Shown here in pieces: positions 37,027-49,838 of a stretch of DNA of 64,000 nucleotides. Under the pieces are notes generated by a model that was given only the letters and a program-made list of their open reading frames with translations, did not search any database and was not told the origin of the DNA. Source of the stretch: Botryotinia globosa (Eukaryota; Ascomycota; Leotiomycetes; Helotiales; Sclerotiniaceae); assembly GCA_014898425.1 (NCBI GenBank), contig RCSZ01000003.1, positions 558,001-622,000 of the forward strand, given 5' to 3'. Within the stretch, counting starts at the first letter, position 1; the number at the start of each line of letters is the position of its first letter. Both the position numbers and the translations under genes were made by a program.

Positions 37027-40000
37027 CTACTCTCCCTTCAATTTGTCTTGAGTAACGGAGAAAGCTGTCTCCAACAACTTCGCTTCTTCCTTAGTATGGC
37101 TAGCCTTGAGACCAGTAGCCACACTGGCACTTGGATCTCTACCCGCGTACATGACGTGCTTTCTATCATGGTATTGAGTGTTGTTCAACAAAGTTTCAAT
37201 TCTAGGTTGAGTGAAACTCCATGCACCAGCATTGAGAGGTTCTTCTTGACACCAAACAATGGTCTTGGCATTGGGGTACATGTCAAGGTTCTCCTTGAGT
37301 TGTTGCCATGGGAAAGGGTTGAGTTGTTCGATACGAGTAAAGGCAGTGTCCTTGATGTTGTTGTCGGCGCGGTATTTGCTCAGGGCGGCATAAACTTGTC
37401 CTGTGCAAAGGATAACACGCTCGATGTTCTCGGGCTCGTTGATAGATTTGCCATGTTCAGCATCAGGGATAATCCAGCGGAATTGCGAGTCACCAGTGAA
37501 TTCCTCAATTGGTGAACGAGCAATAGGATGACGGAGGAGAGATTTGGAGAAGAAAATGATGAGAGCTAGAGATTGTTAGTAAAGATATTTATTTGAGGAA
37601 ATGGTACGACTTACGCTTCCGGAATTGTCTGTTCATCTGTCTTCTCAAGATGTGGAACAAGTTAGATGGTGATGTCATGTAAGCAATTTGCATGTTGCAA
37701 TCTTGGTGTTGACGCTCAAGCTTCTCCGGCGAAGGGAAGATACGAGGGTCTTCGTTACAGAGTTGAAGATATCTCTCCATACGGCCAGAAGAATGCTCAG
37801 GTCCTTGTCCATCATAACCGTGAGGCAATGACATGACGAGACCGGATCTTTGCATCCACTTGACCTCACCAGAAGCGACAAATTGATCGATGATACATTG
37901 AGCGTTATTAGCGAAATCACCGAATTGAGCTTCCCACATGACGAGAGCATCTGGTGAAGAAAGAGAGTAACCGTATTCGAAACCAAGACAACCGAACTCA
38001 CTCAATGAAGAGTTAGAAACGACGAATTTTCCTTGGTCTTTGCTGATGTGTTGAAGAGGTGTGTAGGTTTTCTCGTTCTCTTGATCGTGGAAGACAGCAT
38101 GTCTTTGAGAGAAAGTACCACGCTCAACATCTTGACCAGAAACACGGACGTGGTGGCCTTCACCAACGAGAGTTCCGAATGCGAGAGCTTCAGCAGTTGA
38201 CCAGTCAATGTTTTGTCCTTCACTGACAGTCTTGATACGGTTAGTCAAGATACGCTTGAGGTTACGGTGGACGTTAAAGTCCTCTGGGTATGAACCGATT
38301 GTTGTAGCAATGTGCTCCAAAGTGTGAGCTGGTACACCGGTAGGGTTGTGTGGAAGGACTTCGGTAGCCAGTTCCTTTGGCGACTTGAAACCGTTCCAAG
38401 CGGAGGTTGTCCACTCCTTTGATGTTGGTTGATAATCCTTGCTCTTAGAGAAGCTCTCCTCCAACATTCCCCAAACCCACTTTCGGTGCTCATCAATGTC
38501 CTCCTTGGTAAAGCTACCATCCTTGAGAAGTTGATCAATGTAGATGTCAATTTGGGACTTGTGCTTTTGAATGCGCTTGTACATCAAAGGTTGTGTGAAC
38601 GAAGGTTGATCGGTTTCGTTGTGACCATGCTTTCTGTAACAAACGAGATCAATGACAACATCGCGTTGGAACTCAGCACGCCAATCAGCAGCCAATTGAC
38701 AAACGTAGTTGACAGCCTCAACATCATCAGCATTGACATGGAAGACAGGAGCATCAATTGACTTGGCGATGTCGGTACAGTAAGCGGTTGATCGAGCGAA
38801 ACGTGGATCGGTGGTGAAACCAATTTGATTGTTGACAACCAAGTGGATCGTACCACCTGTAGAGTATGCAGGCAAAGAGTGGAAACCCAAACATTCGTAT
38901 ACAATACCTTGAGCAGCAAAGGCGGCATCACCATGGAGGAGAACACCCATAGCAGTCTTGTGGTCCTTTTCATCATTGTTGTAATGCTGAATAGCTCGAG
39001 TTTTGCCGAGTACAACAGGGTCTTCAGCTTCGAGATGGGAGGGATTGGCGACCAAGGAAAGTTGTACACGTTTGCCAGAAGGAGTTGGGCGCTCAAAGTT
39101 CATTCCCAAATGGTACTTAACATCACCGGAACCTTCATCCTCAGCAGCAGCGGAACCACCGAATTCACTGAAGATTGACTCGTTTGGTTTCCTGACAACG
39201 TTACTGAGAACATTCAAGCGACCACGATGAGGCATTCCAATGACAATATCTTTGACGCCAAAATCGACACTTCTGTCGATCAAAGCTTTCATACCAGGAA
39301 CCAAAGTCTCACAACCTTCTAAACCGAAACGCTTGTCGTTGGGGTATTTGGTAGCCAAGAAACTTTCGAAACTTGAACTCCAGATCAAACGATCCAAGAT
39401 TCTGCGCTTCTCATCAATTGAGTATTTGAAAGGCTTGTCAACCTCAATTCGAGCTCGTAACCAATCACACTGTTCTCTGTCAGGAATGTGGATATATTCG
39501 ACACCATACGAGCCACAGTAGATACGTTCGCATGCCGCAATAATTTCGCGCAGAGTCATCTTCTCACGACCCGCTTTCTTGAAATGTGGCAGAATACCAG
39601 GGCCAAGGGAGTATTCGGTATCCAGATCCTTCTCTGAGAATTGATAATGTTCGAGTTGGAGCTCCTTGGGTTTGCTGTAACCAAATTCCTCCGCCTCGCG
39701 TCTAATACCGAGAGGGTCGATATCTGCTTTGTGATGTCCACGAGCTTGATATGCACGGCACAACAACTGAACCTTCAAGTGATTTGTAACTTCTGAGCCC
39801 TCTCCGCCACCCAAGCCTGGCAAGAAACTTGGTACGCCTCCGGTAGGTGTGGGAACCAAAGTTGGGGGAGGGGTGAAAGCTTGCGACATTGGCATATCAC
39901 CACTCTCCATATTCCTGAAGTAAACCTGCCAGGAGATATGCACGCTCGATGGATCCTCTTTCCATTGCATATACATCTCATCAATGTAATTTGCAGTGTT

Positions 40001-40222
40001 TCCGGACAAAAAACTGTCATTTGAATCTGGGGCACTTGCAGTAGTCGACTCATGTCTCTTCTGGGAAATGATAGCCAGAGAACGTCGTTTCGATGAGAGG
40101 GCGGATTTCGATGTGGCATTCGAGATGGAGAGAGGTGATCTTGAGGTTGTGCACAGAGTTCTAGCAGAGCAGCCACCTCTCAAGAGCTGGCTGCTCGATT
40201 GCCTCAGTGTAGTTCGAAGCAT
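37027..40222 (-). CDS. kgd1: 2-oxoglutarate dehydrogenase E1, mitochondrial
   Basis: Exons 40222-37615 and 37565-37027 (intron 49 bp, phase 1) encode 1048 residues. The ATG at 40222 is chosen; the frame runs upstream to a TTG but has no earlier ATG. The N-terminus [17 protein letters not shown] is an Arg/Ser-rich mitochondrial presequence. E1 signatures are clear: [21 protein letters not shown] near the mature N-terminus, [29 protein letters not shown] and [13 protein letters not shown] for thiamine diphosphate and substrate binding, and [21 protein letters not shown] and [18 protein letters not shown] in the C-terminal half. The enzyme decarboxylates 2-oxoglutarate in the TCA cycle and loads succinyl groups on the E2 lipoate. 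It is divergent from the TFIIH p62 gene. Confidence 0.96.
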
Positions 40223-41067
40223 TGCGCCTGCCAATGCGAAGAGGAAAAGACCGAACCAAGAGGTTTTCTATAGGATAGAGTAGGGAGGTTGAATTCAACC
40301 AAAGTTGAAAATGAGAGGCGGAGTAAGTCTTACTTTTAAGCAAAATACAAGAACTGCGTAACAGTTCGGATAGAAATGGCAGACGAGTCAAATGATCGCA
40401 CCGAATCAGATTTTGGGTGGAACAAGTTGCATGGATGTTCAGCCTCAAAATTGAGGCAATTAACAGAAACAGCATGCGGAAAAATTCGCCCGGACGAATC
40501 AGAAGGATGAAGCGGAATTAATTAATTCCGATTCTTTCCATTTTAACCAAGGTTAAAGGAGAAATAAATCAAGCTAAGCCCTTACAAGCCTAGCTCGGGC
40601 TCACCCACCATAATTGATGTGTCAGCATTTTTTTTAATGATTCCTGGCTGGATTAACAAAGGTCATCCATCCATCCATCATTCATTGAAAGGCTGAATTC
40701 AAAGTACGGCAAGGCACTTGGGGATAACAAGATCTTCCATACGACCACACACACACATTTGTTACTTGCCTGGTCATCTTATTTAGCCAGTTATATTCTA
40801 TTCTATTGTATGGAATAGTATAATATAAAACTACAAGGGGAACATAAGAAAATATAAGAGCAACTTGACAGAAGGAAGAAACAATAAAAAGGTCAAGAAC
40901 TCTTTCAACAAATAACTTCAGGCTTCTTTCCGTTTTCATTTTGTATCTTCGATTTGCTCTCTTGTATTTCTGGTGAACACGAAATTTCCCCTGTACTATA
41001 AGAAGAACATTTCCATCTTCTTTGATTCGTATGCGATAACGTGCATACTCGGGTCTTGCATGAAAGT
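40223..41067. promoter_or_regulatory. Shared divergent promoter region kgd1/tfb1
   Basis: 845 bp between two divergent housekeeping ATGs. It includes a run of ccatccatcc near 40666-40678 and AT-rich stretches at 40790-40850. Individual factor sites cannot be assigned by eye. Confidence 0.5.
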
Positions 41068-43045
41068 ATGGCGCCACCTCCTCAAGGGCTTGCCGTATAC
41101 AAGAAGAAAGATGGGACATTGAGTATATCTAAAGACGAAAAGTCGATTCAATGGTTACCTTTGAAGGCGGATGGAGGGGGAGCCACGGTGAATATCGCGG
41201 TAGCAGATATTACAAGTAGGTTTACTCAGCTTTTGAGGTTTCATTGGCTTGATATATTAACATTTTTCAGATTTGCAGCAGACACCCGAAACCGCTGCAA
41301 AGGTAATGTTGAAAGTTTTTGAAAAGTCAGCAAATTCCCCGGAATCAGTGACCCATCTTTTCCATTTCAATTCACCTGCAAATCCACGTGGGGAAGCGAA
41401 TGCTATCAAAGATGCCTTGACAAATTTGATTAGTGCGTTGAAAGCAGCGGATTCAAATGTGCCCAAGGCAAATGGTTCTGGGCCTGCTTCGGCAGCCATG
41501 GCAATGGCAAGCGCCGTAGCATCAAAGCTTGGGTCTGGGAATGCCAGGTTTTATGATGATGCTCAGTTGAAGACAGATATCGAGTTGCAACAATCACTCA
41601 TGAAGAAGGATCCAGCACTGCAGCGAACTTATATGGAAGCAAGACGGACTAAGCCAGACACGATATCAGATTCCCAATTTAACTCTCAGTTTTGGTCGGC
41701 ACGAACAAATCTCTTGCGAGCTCATGCAGTTGAATCTAGCCAAAAAAGGGGTCCTTACAATGTCTTGTCTGCCGTGAAACCACGCCAAGTTGATGGAGAG
41801 CTGAAGATGAATATCAGTGCGGAGCAAGTCCAACTAATCTTCAGTCAACATCCACTTGTCAAGAGAGTTTACGACGAGAATGTTCCTAAACTCAATGAGA
41901 TGGATTTTTGGTCAAGATTTTTCCTCAGTCGCCTATTCAAAAAACTCAAGGGGGAGCGCATTAGTGAACAAGATAGTCTTGACCCTACATTTGATAGGTA
42001 TTTGAATGCCAATACTGATGATGGACTCGATCGAAGACTCCTTTCTACTCACATTCCTCACATCATCGATCTTGAGGGCAACGAAGAGAACCAAGGGGGT
42101 ATCAGAGCAGGCAATCGAAAGGACTTTACAATGCGACCTGAAGCATCAGGAAAAGTACCAATTGTTCGAACTCTCAATAGCTTGAGCGAGAAAATCATGG
42201 CTCATGTTACCCCATCTGATGTAGATCCCTCAGATCCTATCGGTATGGATGAGGAAACATTCAATTCTTTGGCATTAAGAGATCTTCAGGGCGATGCAGA
42301 AGAGAACAGAATCATGCTCAACATCAAAGAACAGAGCCAATTCCTTTCAAGCGAAAAGTCTGCCATATCCGAAGAAGCCGCTCTTTATGCAAAGCAAATA
42401 CCTTCCGATGTTCTGCTTGGTTTGCAATCTGATCTCGACCCCACATTAATGGGCGCTGATTCCGCTGGCGGTTTAGATTTGCGGACAGCTATCGGAGTGA
42501 ATGAAGAGAGTGATAGCGAGGAAGAGGAAGAACATAAGACTCCTCATGTTGGAAGTAAAAGCAGTCTTGTGGATGCCCAAAATCAAATTTTCGAAGGGAT
42601 TGCATCACAACGGACAGAAATGGATGGTTCTAGTACTACATCCGCGCTAGCGGGTTTATCGCAAAAGCTTTTTGATAGATTGACACTGACACATGCCACT
42701 ACTGTCGAATTCCTTCATCATTTCTGGCTTCTATTCCTTTCAGGGGATCCGGATCGAGCAGGTGAGCTTGCAAAGATGGTTGAGACACTTGATAGAGCGA
42801 TGGATCGGATCAATGCTGTCGCAGCTGATGCCGAACATGAGAGAGATGAGATCATCGAGAGACAGAAAGCACATCTAAGAGATGTTTGGGAGAAGACGGG
42901 AAAGAAAATAAAGTGGAATCCTGATTCCGTTGGGGGAGGTTCAAAAGTAGTCGGAGAAATGATGCAACCTACCATCAAAACTTTAGAGAAGGCATCGAGG
43001 GAGTATCGAAAGGCGTTAGCGGCTGAAGGTGTTGAGGGAACTTGA
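41068..43045 (+). CDS. tfb1: TFIIH core subunit p62 / Tfb1
   Basis: Exons 41068-41215 and 41271-43045 (intron 55 bp) encode 640 residues. The ATG at 41068 (MAPPPQGLAVYKKKDG) opens directly into the N-terminal PH-like domain (GTLSISKDEKSIQWLPL, VTHLFHFNSPANPRGEANAIKD). Two BSD domains follow; the second shows the diagnostic FWSRFF sequence in NEMDFWSRFFLSRLFKKLKG and the first shows QFWSARTNLLRAH. The C-terminal third is helical with VEFLHHFWLLFLSGD and a coiled-coil-like end. Family knowledge: p62 is a structural subunit of TFIIH, which opens promoters for RNA polymerase II and acts in nucleotide excision repair. An acidic ESDSEEEEEH stretch lies near residue 470. Confidence 0.92.
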
Positions 43046-43298
43046 AAATTAATCCTTTTATCTAGATATTCTTACCATAGCGACGGCGTTTGACTAGGAA
43101 GGAATGATACTGGCATGTGAAGGTTGATAGTTCCTTCCACGATTGGGTAAACCGCTTCGTAAAGTTTAATTTTCTATACATAAATATTTACTCGGTTTTT
43201 GTTTTATTTGTCTCTTTGTCATGACATTACTCTCCATGTATATGAGTCTTTTCTGATATTTGTCTTATTCATTCGCTACTTGCATTTCTTCTAACTTC

Positions 43299-45461
43299 AT
43301 GCTTTTGGATATCATCCCTTACGTCATGGATATTATAACAGTTGTACACCCAAATCCTTCATCGCCAACTGGTAATAGAAATCCTCTAATGCCCAGAACA
43401 ACATCACCACAGCAGACGCCAGCAAATAACATTCGCCGTAAGGGATCTTTCATCAGGGCAATCCCAGACTCTTCGGAAGACTCTCCGCCAAGCACTGACA
43501 ATTCCATATTTGAAGCATTTTTGTTTTCCAATAGCAATAGTGAGGACAGTGTGCATAAGTCTGACACGTTACCACGCTCTAAACAAGCCGCCTGCGAGGT
43601 TTCTCCATCCAATGACGAAAACATGAAACAAACATCAATCTCTACTAAACCCGAATCTACAATGATAGAGTTTCTCTATGGCCATGGTACGGTCCTAGAT
43701 ACCATAACGGAACAAAAGAGCTATGGCACTATGCGTAGTGTCACTCGCACCAAATCAGCAGATGATATATCTACCATTCGTAGCGTCGCTCGTACGAAAT
43801 CTGCAGATGGCATCTCTACTTCTCCACTTCTTGGTCATCGTGATAGTTTTACAATAGCCAAAAATCGTCCCCGACATAAGCAATCTTTCAGTCTTGACGA
43901 TATATGGTGCATTAAGGATTCCTATCACGACGCATGTGCCATGATTGATCAAGCTGCCCGACGCAGATTATCCATCCACGAAGTCTATGCCAAGCCGAAA
44001 GAACCTCTTCTTGCACCCCCAGAACGCCCTGATACACCACCAGGATGTCCCTCTTGGACCGAAGCACAAAGACCTGGCCCACGCCAGCATTTAGTACCTC
44101 ATCATACTCGTCTCCAAAGACTCTTAAGAATGCCATCATCAGGACTCACACTTTCACCAACACCTGCGAGATCTTTTTTCACTGGGAGGGTAGTATCGGC
44201 TCCAGGACTCACAAGACTTCCTCCTCGTTTCAGAGCCCCAAGAAGTGTATACTCAGCCATCGATACTCATCCATTCAGCAATGCACCAGTCCATAAAATT
44301 GACCCTGAACCACCAATCGAAGCACCGCGTCCTATCGTGGCTCCAATCTTGAGCCATCATCCTCGAACCTCTTCACTCCCCTCAGCTGCTCCATTGACAT
44401 CAGCAAACCCAACTACAAAAGGCAAAGGAAAAGCTAAATCCAAATTCGTTCGTTTCACTCCCTCAGCCACTGCTCGTGACTCCGAAATGTTTAATTTACA
44501 ACACGCAATTGAAGCAACTAGTTCGACAGCCCTTCACCCCTTAGTCGATCACAATTCGAAATTTCATCCTATGCCACTAAATATACCAAAATGTCCTCAT
44601 AGAAAGGGGAGAAGGCAAGCTATGAATGAAGTAAATCGAAGATTCAATTCGCCAGTTGATACTTATCAAGTTCCAAGAAGCAATCAGTACCTGCCTCTTC
44701 CGTCTGTGGCAACTCTTCCTAAACTGCAGGTGCCTAGTATAAGGGGTCTGCGATCGATGGGAGATTCGGCTGTTTCGCTCCATACTTCTACGTATTCTGG
44801 CGAGAGACATCCTACTTCGATTGATATCAATCATAGCCCCAACAGAGATAACGAAGCAATTCGCAGAGTATCTCTCTCCCCTTCTCTCATCAGCGATATC
44901 AATGCCGAATTCCCAAATACAAGTCGAGACGACGTCGATCTTGGCATCATTGATCTGGAGCATGAAAATCGTACAAGTTCTTATACACGATCTCCAGGTA
45001 CGCCATTAACATCTCGATCAGCATCCGCAAACACGAGTGCGAATACAAGCGGGTATTTCATGACGGGTGCATTGCATATCCCGCATGTAGAGAGTGGTGA
45101 ACAACAAGCGCTTAATGTGCCGATTTTGACGGGAGCGAGAATGATGAATGTATGGAGTCCGGGTTTGAGAATGAATGGCGATGGATATGGAACGGGAATT
45201 TCTGAAAGGGATTTTGGTGGTGCTGACAGAGCAGAAGACAAAAAAGATAACGATGAGAGTCTTTGTTGGAAATGTAAAGTTATAGGCGCGAAGAGAAAAG
45301 TAGAAGATTGGATAGACAGAGGGGGTGATTGGATTTGTTTTGTTTGTTGTGGAAGATGGGAGGAGGGTTTGGAGGAGGAGAGGGGAGAAGTGGTGAACCA
45401 GAGAGAGGCGGAGAGGAGGAGAAGAATTGTTTTGGGGGGAGTACCGGGTGTGGGTATTTAG
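43299..45461 (+). CDS. Disordered protein with C-terminal Cys pairs
   Basis: One uninterrupted frame of 720 residues from ATG 43299; ATG 43326 (MDIITVVHPNPSSP) is an equally good start. Most of it is Pro/Ser/Thr/Arg-rich and probably disordered. Residues around 150-180 contain an internal duplication, RSVTRTKSADDIST followed by RSVARTKSADGIST. The last 75 residues are different: SLCWKCKVIGAKRKVEDW then DWICFVCCGRWEE, two cysteine pairs that could bind zinc, then a charged Glu/Arg helix. I do not recognise the family. A signalling or cell-wall regulatory scaffold is possible but unsupported. The lack of introns in such a long gene is unusual for this window. Confidence 0.72.
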   Translation: MLLDIIPYVMDIITVVHPNPSSPTGNRNPLMPRTTSPQQTPANNIRRKGSFIRAIPDSSEDSPPSTDNSIFEAFLFSNSNSEDSVHKSDTLPRSKQAACEVSPSNDENMKQTSISTKPESTMIEFLYGHGTVLDTITEQKSYGTMRSVTRTKSADDISTIRSVARTKSADGISTSPLLGHRDSFTIAKNRPRHKQSFSLDDIWCIKDSYHDACAMIDQAARRRLSIHEVYAKPKEPLLAPPERPDTPPGCPSWTEAQRPGPRQHLVPHHTRLQRLLRMPSSGLTLSPTPARSFFTGRVVSAPGLTRLPPRFRAPRSVYSAIDTHPFSNAPVHKIDPEPPIEAPRPIVAPILSHHPRTSSLPSAAPLTSANPTTKGKGKAKSKFVRFTPSATARDSEMFNLQHAIEATSSTALHPLVDHNSKFHPMPLNIPKCPHRKGRRQAMNEVNRRFNSPVDTYQVPRSNQYLPLPSVATLPKLQVPSIRGLRSMGDSAVSLHTSTYSGERHPTSIDINHSPNRDNEAIRRVSLSPSLISDINAEFPNTSRDDVDLGIIDLEHENRTSSYTRSPGTPLTSRSASANTSANTSGYFMTGALHIPHVESGEQQALNVPILTGARMMNVWSPGLRMNGDGYGTGISERDFGGADRAEDKKDNDESLCWKCKVIGAKRKVEDWIDRGGDWICFVCCGRWEEGLEEERGEVVNQREAERRRRIVLGGVPGVGI

Positions 45462-45892
45462 GCGACGGGATGGGATGATAGAATTCAGAGGATTCTACGT
45501 AAATAATGAATCGGTACAGAGGAAGTAGTCGGTAGATGTGGAGATGAAAAGAGATGGATGAAAGAGGTTGTGCGTTAGAAGATTGAAGGGGGGAAGAAAT
45601 CAGAAGGTATTGTTTTCATGTTTTTTTTTCTAGTTGGTACAATTACCAACTTCGACTGAGTAGTATTAATACTTATCAAAAATAGCTTTATCACTCAACC
45701 CTTCATCCGTTGGAAATACATTAAACTTTTTCAATTAGTTTAGTCTAATGAGTAAAACCAAAATATTCTCATTCATTCATCCTCCATCAAAACAAAGTGG
45801 TCCCGTCAAGCCTTGGTATCGATCATAATATGCACGCGAACTTATCGACGTATTAACGTCCCAAATACAAAATCCCTGTAAATTAACTTTCT
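45462..45892. other. Convergent intergenic
   Basis: 431 bp between two convergent stop codons, AT-rich, with T-homopolymer at about 45620-45630. Nothing further seen. Confidence 0.5.
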
Positions 45893-47007
45893 TCACATTT
45901 CATGCACATTCTGTCTCGGAGCATAATACTCCTTCATAATAACATTAATACCTCCGTCCATTTCTCTGGGGGGAATCTCATTAGACAACTCATTCGCAGC
46001 GGGGCCGGGTCCACGCCCAAACGATGGGGGAGAGGTATAGATTTCTTTCGAATCGATTTCTTGCGTCACATCATGTGCACGCTTTTTTCGACGTCGCATT
46101 AAGAGAAATACAGCAGCGGCGATACCGATTATTATGACGGCGGCAGCAATGCCTACACCGGCCGCAAGAGCAGTCGAGGTGTTGGGCTTAGGGCTGGCTG
46201 GAGGGGCTGGAGGTGAGGATGATTGGGAGTTTGAGGAAGGAGAGGAGGTGACAGATTCTGATATTTTTGTGGTCATTGCGGCTCCTGATTCTCTGGGAGT
46301 TGTTGTGTATGCACTGTTTGTGGGGGAGGTTGTGGTGATAGATGAGGTTGTTGTTGCTGTTTGTGAAGAGCCTATCATGGAGGCAAATACGGCATCGTCG
46401 ATGTTCCATCCATTGATGTGTTCTCCGTGTACAGAGAGCGTTGAGCTAACTGTCAAACTTGTGGGTTGGAAAATGCCACCGTTAGCAGTTTGATACGTGA
46501 GGATCTCGCCGGCGGTGAGAGTGGACATGCATTGGGTTGGGTAGTCCCCGTATGAATGTGATGGAATCAAGACAGAAAGATTATAATCACTATAAATGTT
46601 AGTTATTTTTCCCGACAAAAATGCTTCTGTAGTATGAGCAAGAATCTTGTGATCGCGTACGTAGGACAACAAAAGACTTGTGTAACACCCGCACTATGAA
46701 CGGAAGTTGCAACGGTGCTGTACGCTGCAGGACAATTGAACGTCGGACCCAAAGATATCGTAACACTCGATGGCTCTAGCCACCAACTGGCCATTTCGTC
46801 TGCAAAACATCGCGGAGAACCCGTGTCAAGAACAGCTTGATATAAGGGATCCCATCCAAAAACTTTCCCGGCATCTTTCCCCGAACCAACATATACCAGA
46901 CTAGAGCAAGCTGCTGTCGAAGGCCATGCTGTGGACAATGGCAACCAAGTCGTGATTGTTGCACTTGAAGTTTGGAGAATCTGATCAGGAAACTGAGTGG
47001 ATCCCAT
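45893..47007 (-). CDS. Single-pass membrane protein, surface-sensor-like
   Basis: Exons 47007-46661 and 46589-45893 (intron 71 bp, phase 2) give 347 residues. The extracellular-type half has several cysteines (including a CCPT pair at the exon join) and is followed by a Ser/Thr/Pro-rich stalk (TTTSSITTTSPTNS and onward). One long hydrophobic segment is present, ALAAGVGIAAAVIIIGIAAAVFLLM, then a stop-transfer RRRKKR and a short cytosolic tail with the end QNVHEM. This is the layout of many fungal plasma-membrane glycoproteins. Odd point: the predicted start (MGSTQFPDQ) has no signal peptide. A splice acceptor (ccactcag) just after this ATG suggests that the real first exon, with the signal sequence, lies upstream and was not found. 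Function unknown. Confidence 0.7.
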
Positions 47008-47830
47008 TTCAACAAGGAGTGTCGTCGGAATTTAAGAGACTTCGATCAATTCATCAACGACTCATTTCGGGAGAGAGAAAAAAGGAAGAAAAGAAGAGTG
47101 AGTTACTAACAACAGCACAAAGAGACGAGAAGCAAAATAGGAAGATATGGCTAGAGGAATATGTATCGCCTGGATCAAAAATAAGCAGAAGGACGAAAAT
47201 ATAACACAATCAAAAACCTTAAACTTTAAGATTAAATTGGTATCTGCGCAGACCCATACAATACAGATCGTAGAGCTTCATTCGAACGATAACGATAGAG
47301 CTGAAGCGAAGATATTGCCGCCGAGGTTTTAGTGCTTACACCGGTGTCATGGGTTGAGCAATCCTTCGCGAATCTCGGGTGGGGTCCGGCAAATCTATCG
47401 AGACTTCTGCGATTGATTTGACAGCTGAGTCAATTGTAGAATTATATTGAATGAGCACAAGATCTGTAAATAAGTTGCTTAACAAATACAAAGATTTGAT
47501 AGATCATCGTGAGTTCCTCTGTTTTCGATATAAGATAAAGGGTAGGTAGGTATATCGCAGTGGACGAGGGGATTTCGACCCACTTCCCCTGACTGTGCCA
47601 CATGGCTGCAGTGGTGATTAGCCAGACGAAGTTGTTCCGGTTAAAAAAGATACAAACTGCAGCTCAAACCAAGTAGGAGTAGGTCGCGAGAATCCGAAGT
47701 TGAACAATCTGTTGCAGATTCTAGCTAGAGACTAGACGATCTTTTTGCTATGGAAAGGGTTTGGTTTTCATCGTGGCAGGTAATAGGGATTATAATCTAA
47801 AATTGTTAAAGTTGAATATTTATCTAGAAG

Positions 47831-47914
47831 TGTATGTATGTATGTATGTATGTATGTATGTATGTATGTATGTATGTATGTATGTATGTATATATGTATG
47901 TGTGTATATATATA
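47831..47914. repeat. (TGTA)n microsatellite
   Basis: Fifteen perfect TGTA units (47831-47890) followed by imperfect TATG/TGTA/TA units to about 47914. It creates false repeated frames of the YIHT type on the minus strand. Confidence 0.97.
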
Positions 47915-49643
47915 TTTAATACTATCAATACTATCAAAGTATCTGAGCTTTTCGGATAATGACACGTGACACGTGACAAACGCAATTCAATGAAAATAAA
48001 AACTTCACACCAAATATCTACCTACCTACATACCTAGGTAGGGAGCAATGTTTCGTGAATCTACATTCAAGGTAAGTTTTGCATTTAGTGTTTCTCATTT
48101 GGGAGGTGCACTAATTCTGGATTAGATCGCTACTCCGAAGTTCCTGTTTCAAAACGATTAACATTCAACTGAATTTCTAGATCGGACCCCAAGTTTCGGG
48201 AAATTTTCTGTTGTCTTTCGGCACCGAACAGTCCAAAAAAATAATCACTCAGAAAATGTATTTCGGGCGAGAATGACGCATGGGAGCTGACCTGGGAACT
48301 GCGGAAGTGATCTGTTCAACCTATGATCTGCGCAAAGTTATCGCAAGAGGAGTTTTCGGGGACGGCCCCAGTTAAGGTTATTCAGTAGCAACTCGGGACC
48401 GAAATCTGGTCATTTCCTAGTCTTCTTATTCTACAACGTGTTGCCATTAAGTTTTGGCATATGCAATCCAATCTTTACCATGATACTACAAAGAGGAATT
48501 GCCAAGGTGGTATTCTTAACGGTTCGCTCACTTGAGGCTTGAGTATGCCTTGACAGAAATTAGATTTTGCTGTCTCAATGTGTTCCCCGACCCGAAGGAT
48601 AGTGATTGTTTGACCTTTCTTATATATTAGAAATGAAGTCATGACCTCCTATTGTAGTTATTTTGACCCTGTGAATGTCATGAAGTTCATATCACCTGCC
48701 TAAGCCATCATTTTGCAGTGTTCAAAGGCCAAGTCGGAGATACAGCATGAATGATGCGCAGTTCACGGGTTTAGTGGGAGTTCCAAGCAAGAGGATGGAA
48801 GAAGTGTACTGCATGATCCGAGCATCAAAGTCTTTACTAAAGCAAAATTCGAACGTCTTGTGAATACAGAGTATTTTTCAGATAGATTTTCAAGAAATAA
48901 TGGGAGGTGCATTTAATTTTTGGTAGTCATTTCAGCTGAGAAATATGCATACGTTAAAGAGCGACATCTCGATTTATCCACCATAACTCCGCAACTATCC
49001 GATCACATAGCACTGATATAAACGAGCAATGGAAAGAATTCTTTGTGAGATAGAAGTCCATTATCTTCAACTCTGGCATTGGCATCGATAAACACTCTCT
49101 AGTCACCTTGAATCATTCACTAGCTAAGCAATCAACGTGAGACAATTCCAGCCTTTCGATTTCAGCTCCAAAACCTTCTGTTGTAATTAATTCACAAAAT
49201 ATCAAGGTTATGTGCAAATTATCGAGAACTGGCTGGCTGAAGGGAATAATTTGTGCATTAGCTTGCTCATACTGCAGTACGTACCGCAAGTTAGGGGCTG
49301 CTAAGTCTTGTGCTATGTGCATATGCCATGTATCTGACTAGTTTGGGATGATTTTACATTTTGCTCCTAGGAAATTTCGTACTTATGCAGAGTGCTATGT
49401 AGTGAGGTTGCCATCCCCAATGCAAGGGGCTGGCTAACCAATCGGGATTCGGCGACAAAGTTTTTGTCAGATTATCATCTATCGGGTACTTGTGCAGTGT
49501 GTCGTTTATCTGGTGTCAGGGGAACGATCATGCTCCTCCAATTCTGAGATTTACCGCGATGAAATCGGCCAATCAATAATGCACCAATGCCTCAATTTTT
49601 CGTTACATCTCCTCACAACGTGGGGTACTCAGCGAGAGGTCTT

Positions 49644-49651
49644 ACTATAAA
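49644..49651 (+). promoter_or_regulatory. TATA-like box of the peptide precursor
   Basis: ctataaat lies about 190 bp upstream of the ATG at 49839, followed by CT-rich sequence. Distance allows a leader of about 150 nt. Confidence 0.4.
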
Positions 49652-49838
49652 TGACATATCCATAAGCTCATGACCTCTCTCATAAATCCATATACCCCAT
49701 CCACAGTTCTACTCGCCGACGAAGCAATTTTCATATCAAGAATAAAGTGAGCCGGTACCTTCCCCTTTATTTACAAGTCGAGAGAAACAGAAACAACTGA
49801 CTCAAAAAGTCCAGTAATAACACGAAATCAATCACACA

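Larger units (their letters stand above)
47008..49838. other. Intergenic, about 2.8 kb
   Basis: No convincing gene. It contains the probable upstream exon region of the membrane protein (47008-47330), GGTAGGTAGG at 47541-47551, a (TGTA)15 microsatellite (47831-47890) and a CTACCTAC...CCTAGGTAGG cluster at 48018-48042. The promoter of the peptide precursor is at its right end. Confidence 0.5.

Noticed and set aside
36946..37515. 189-codon plus-strand frame
   Set aside because: Antisense to the last exon of kgd1, whose frame continues the E1 enzyme.
47768..47965. YIHT repeat peptide on the minus strand
   Set aside because: Translation of the TGTA microsatellite.
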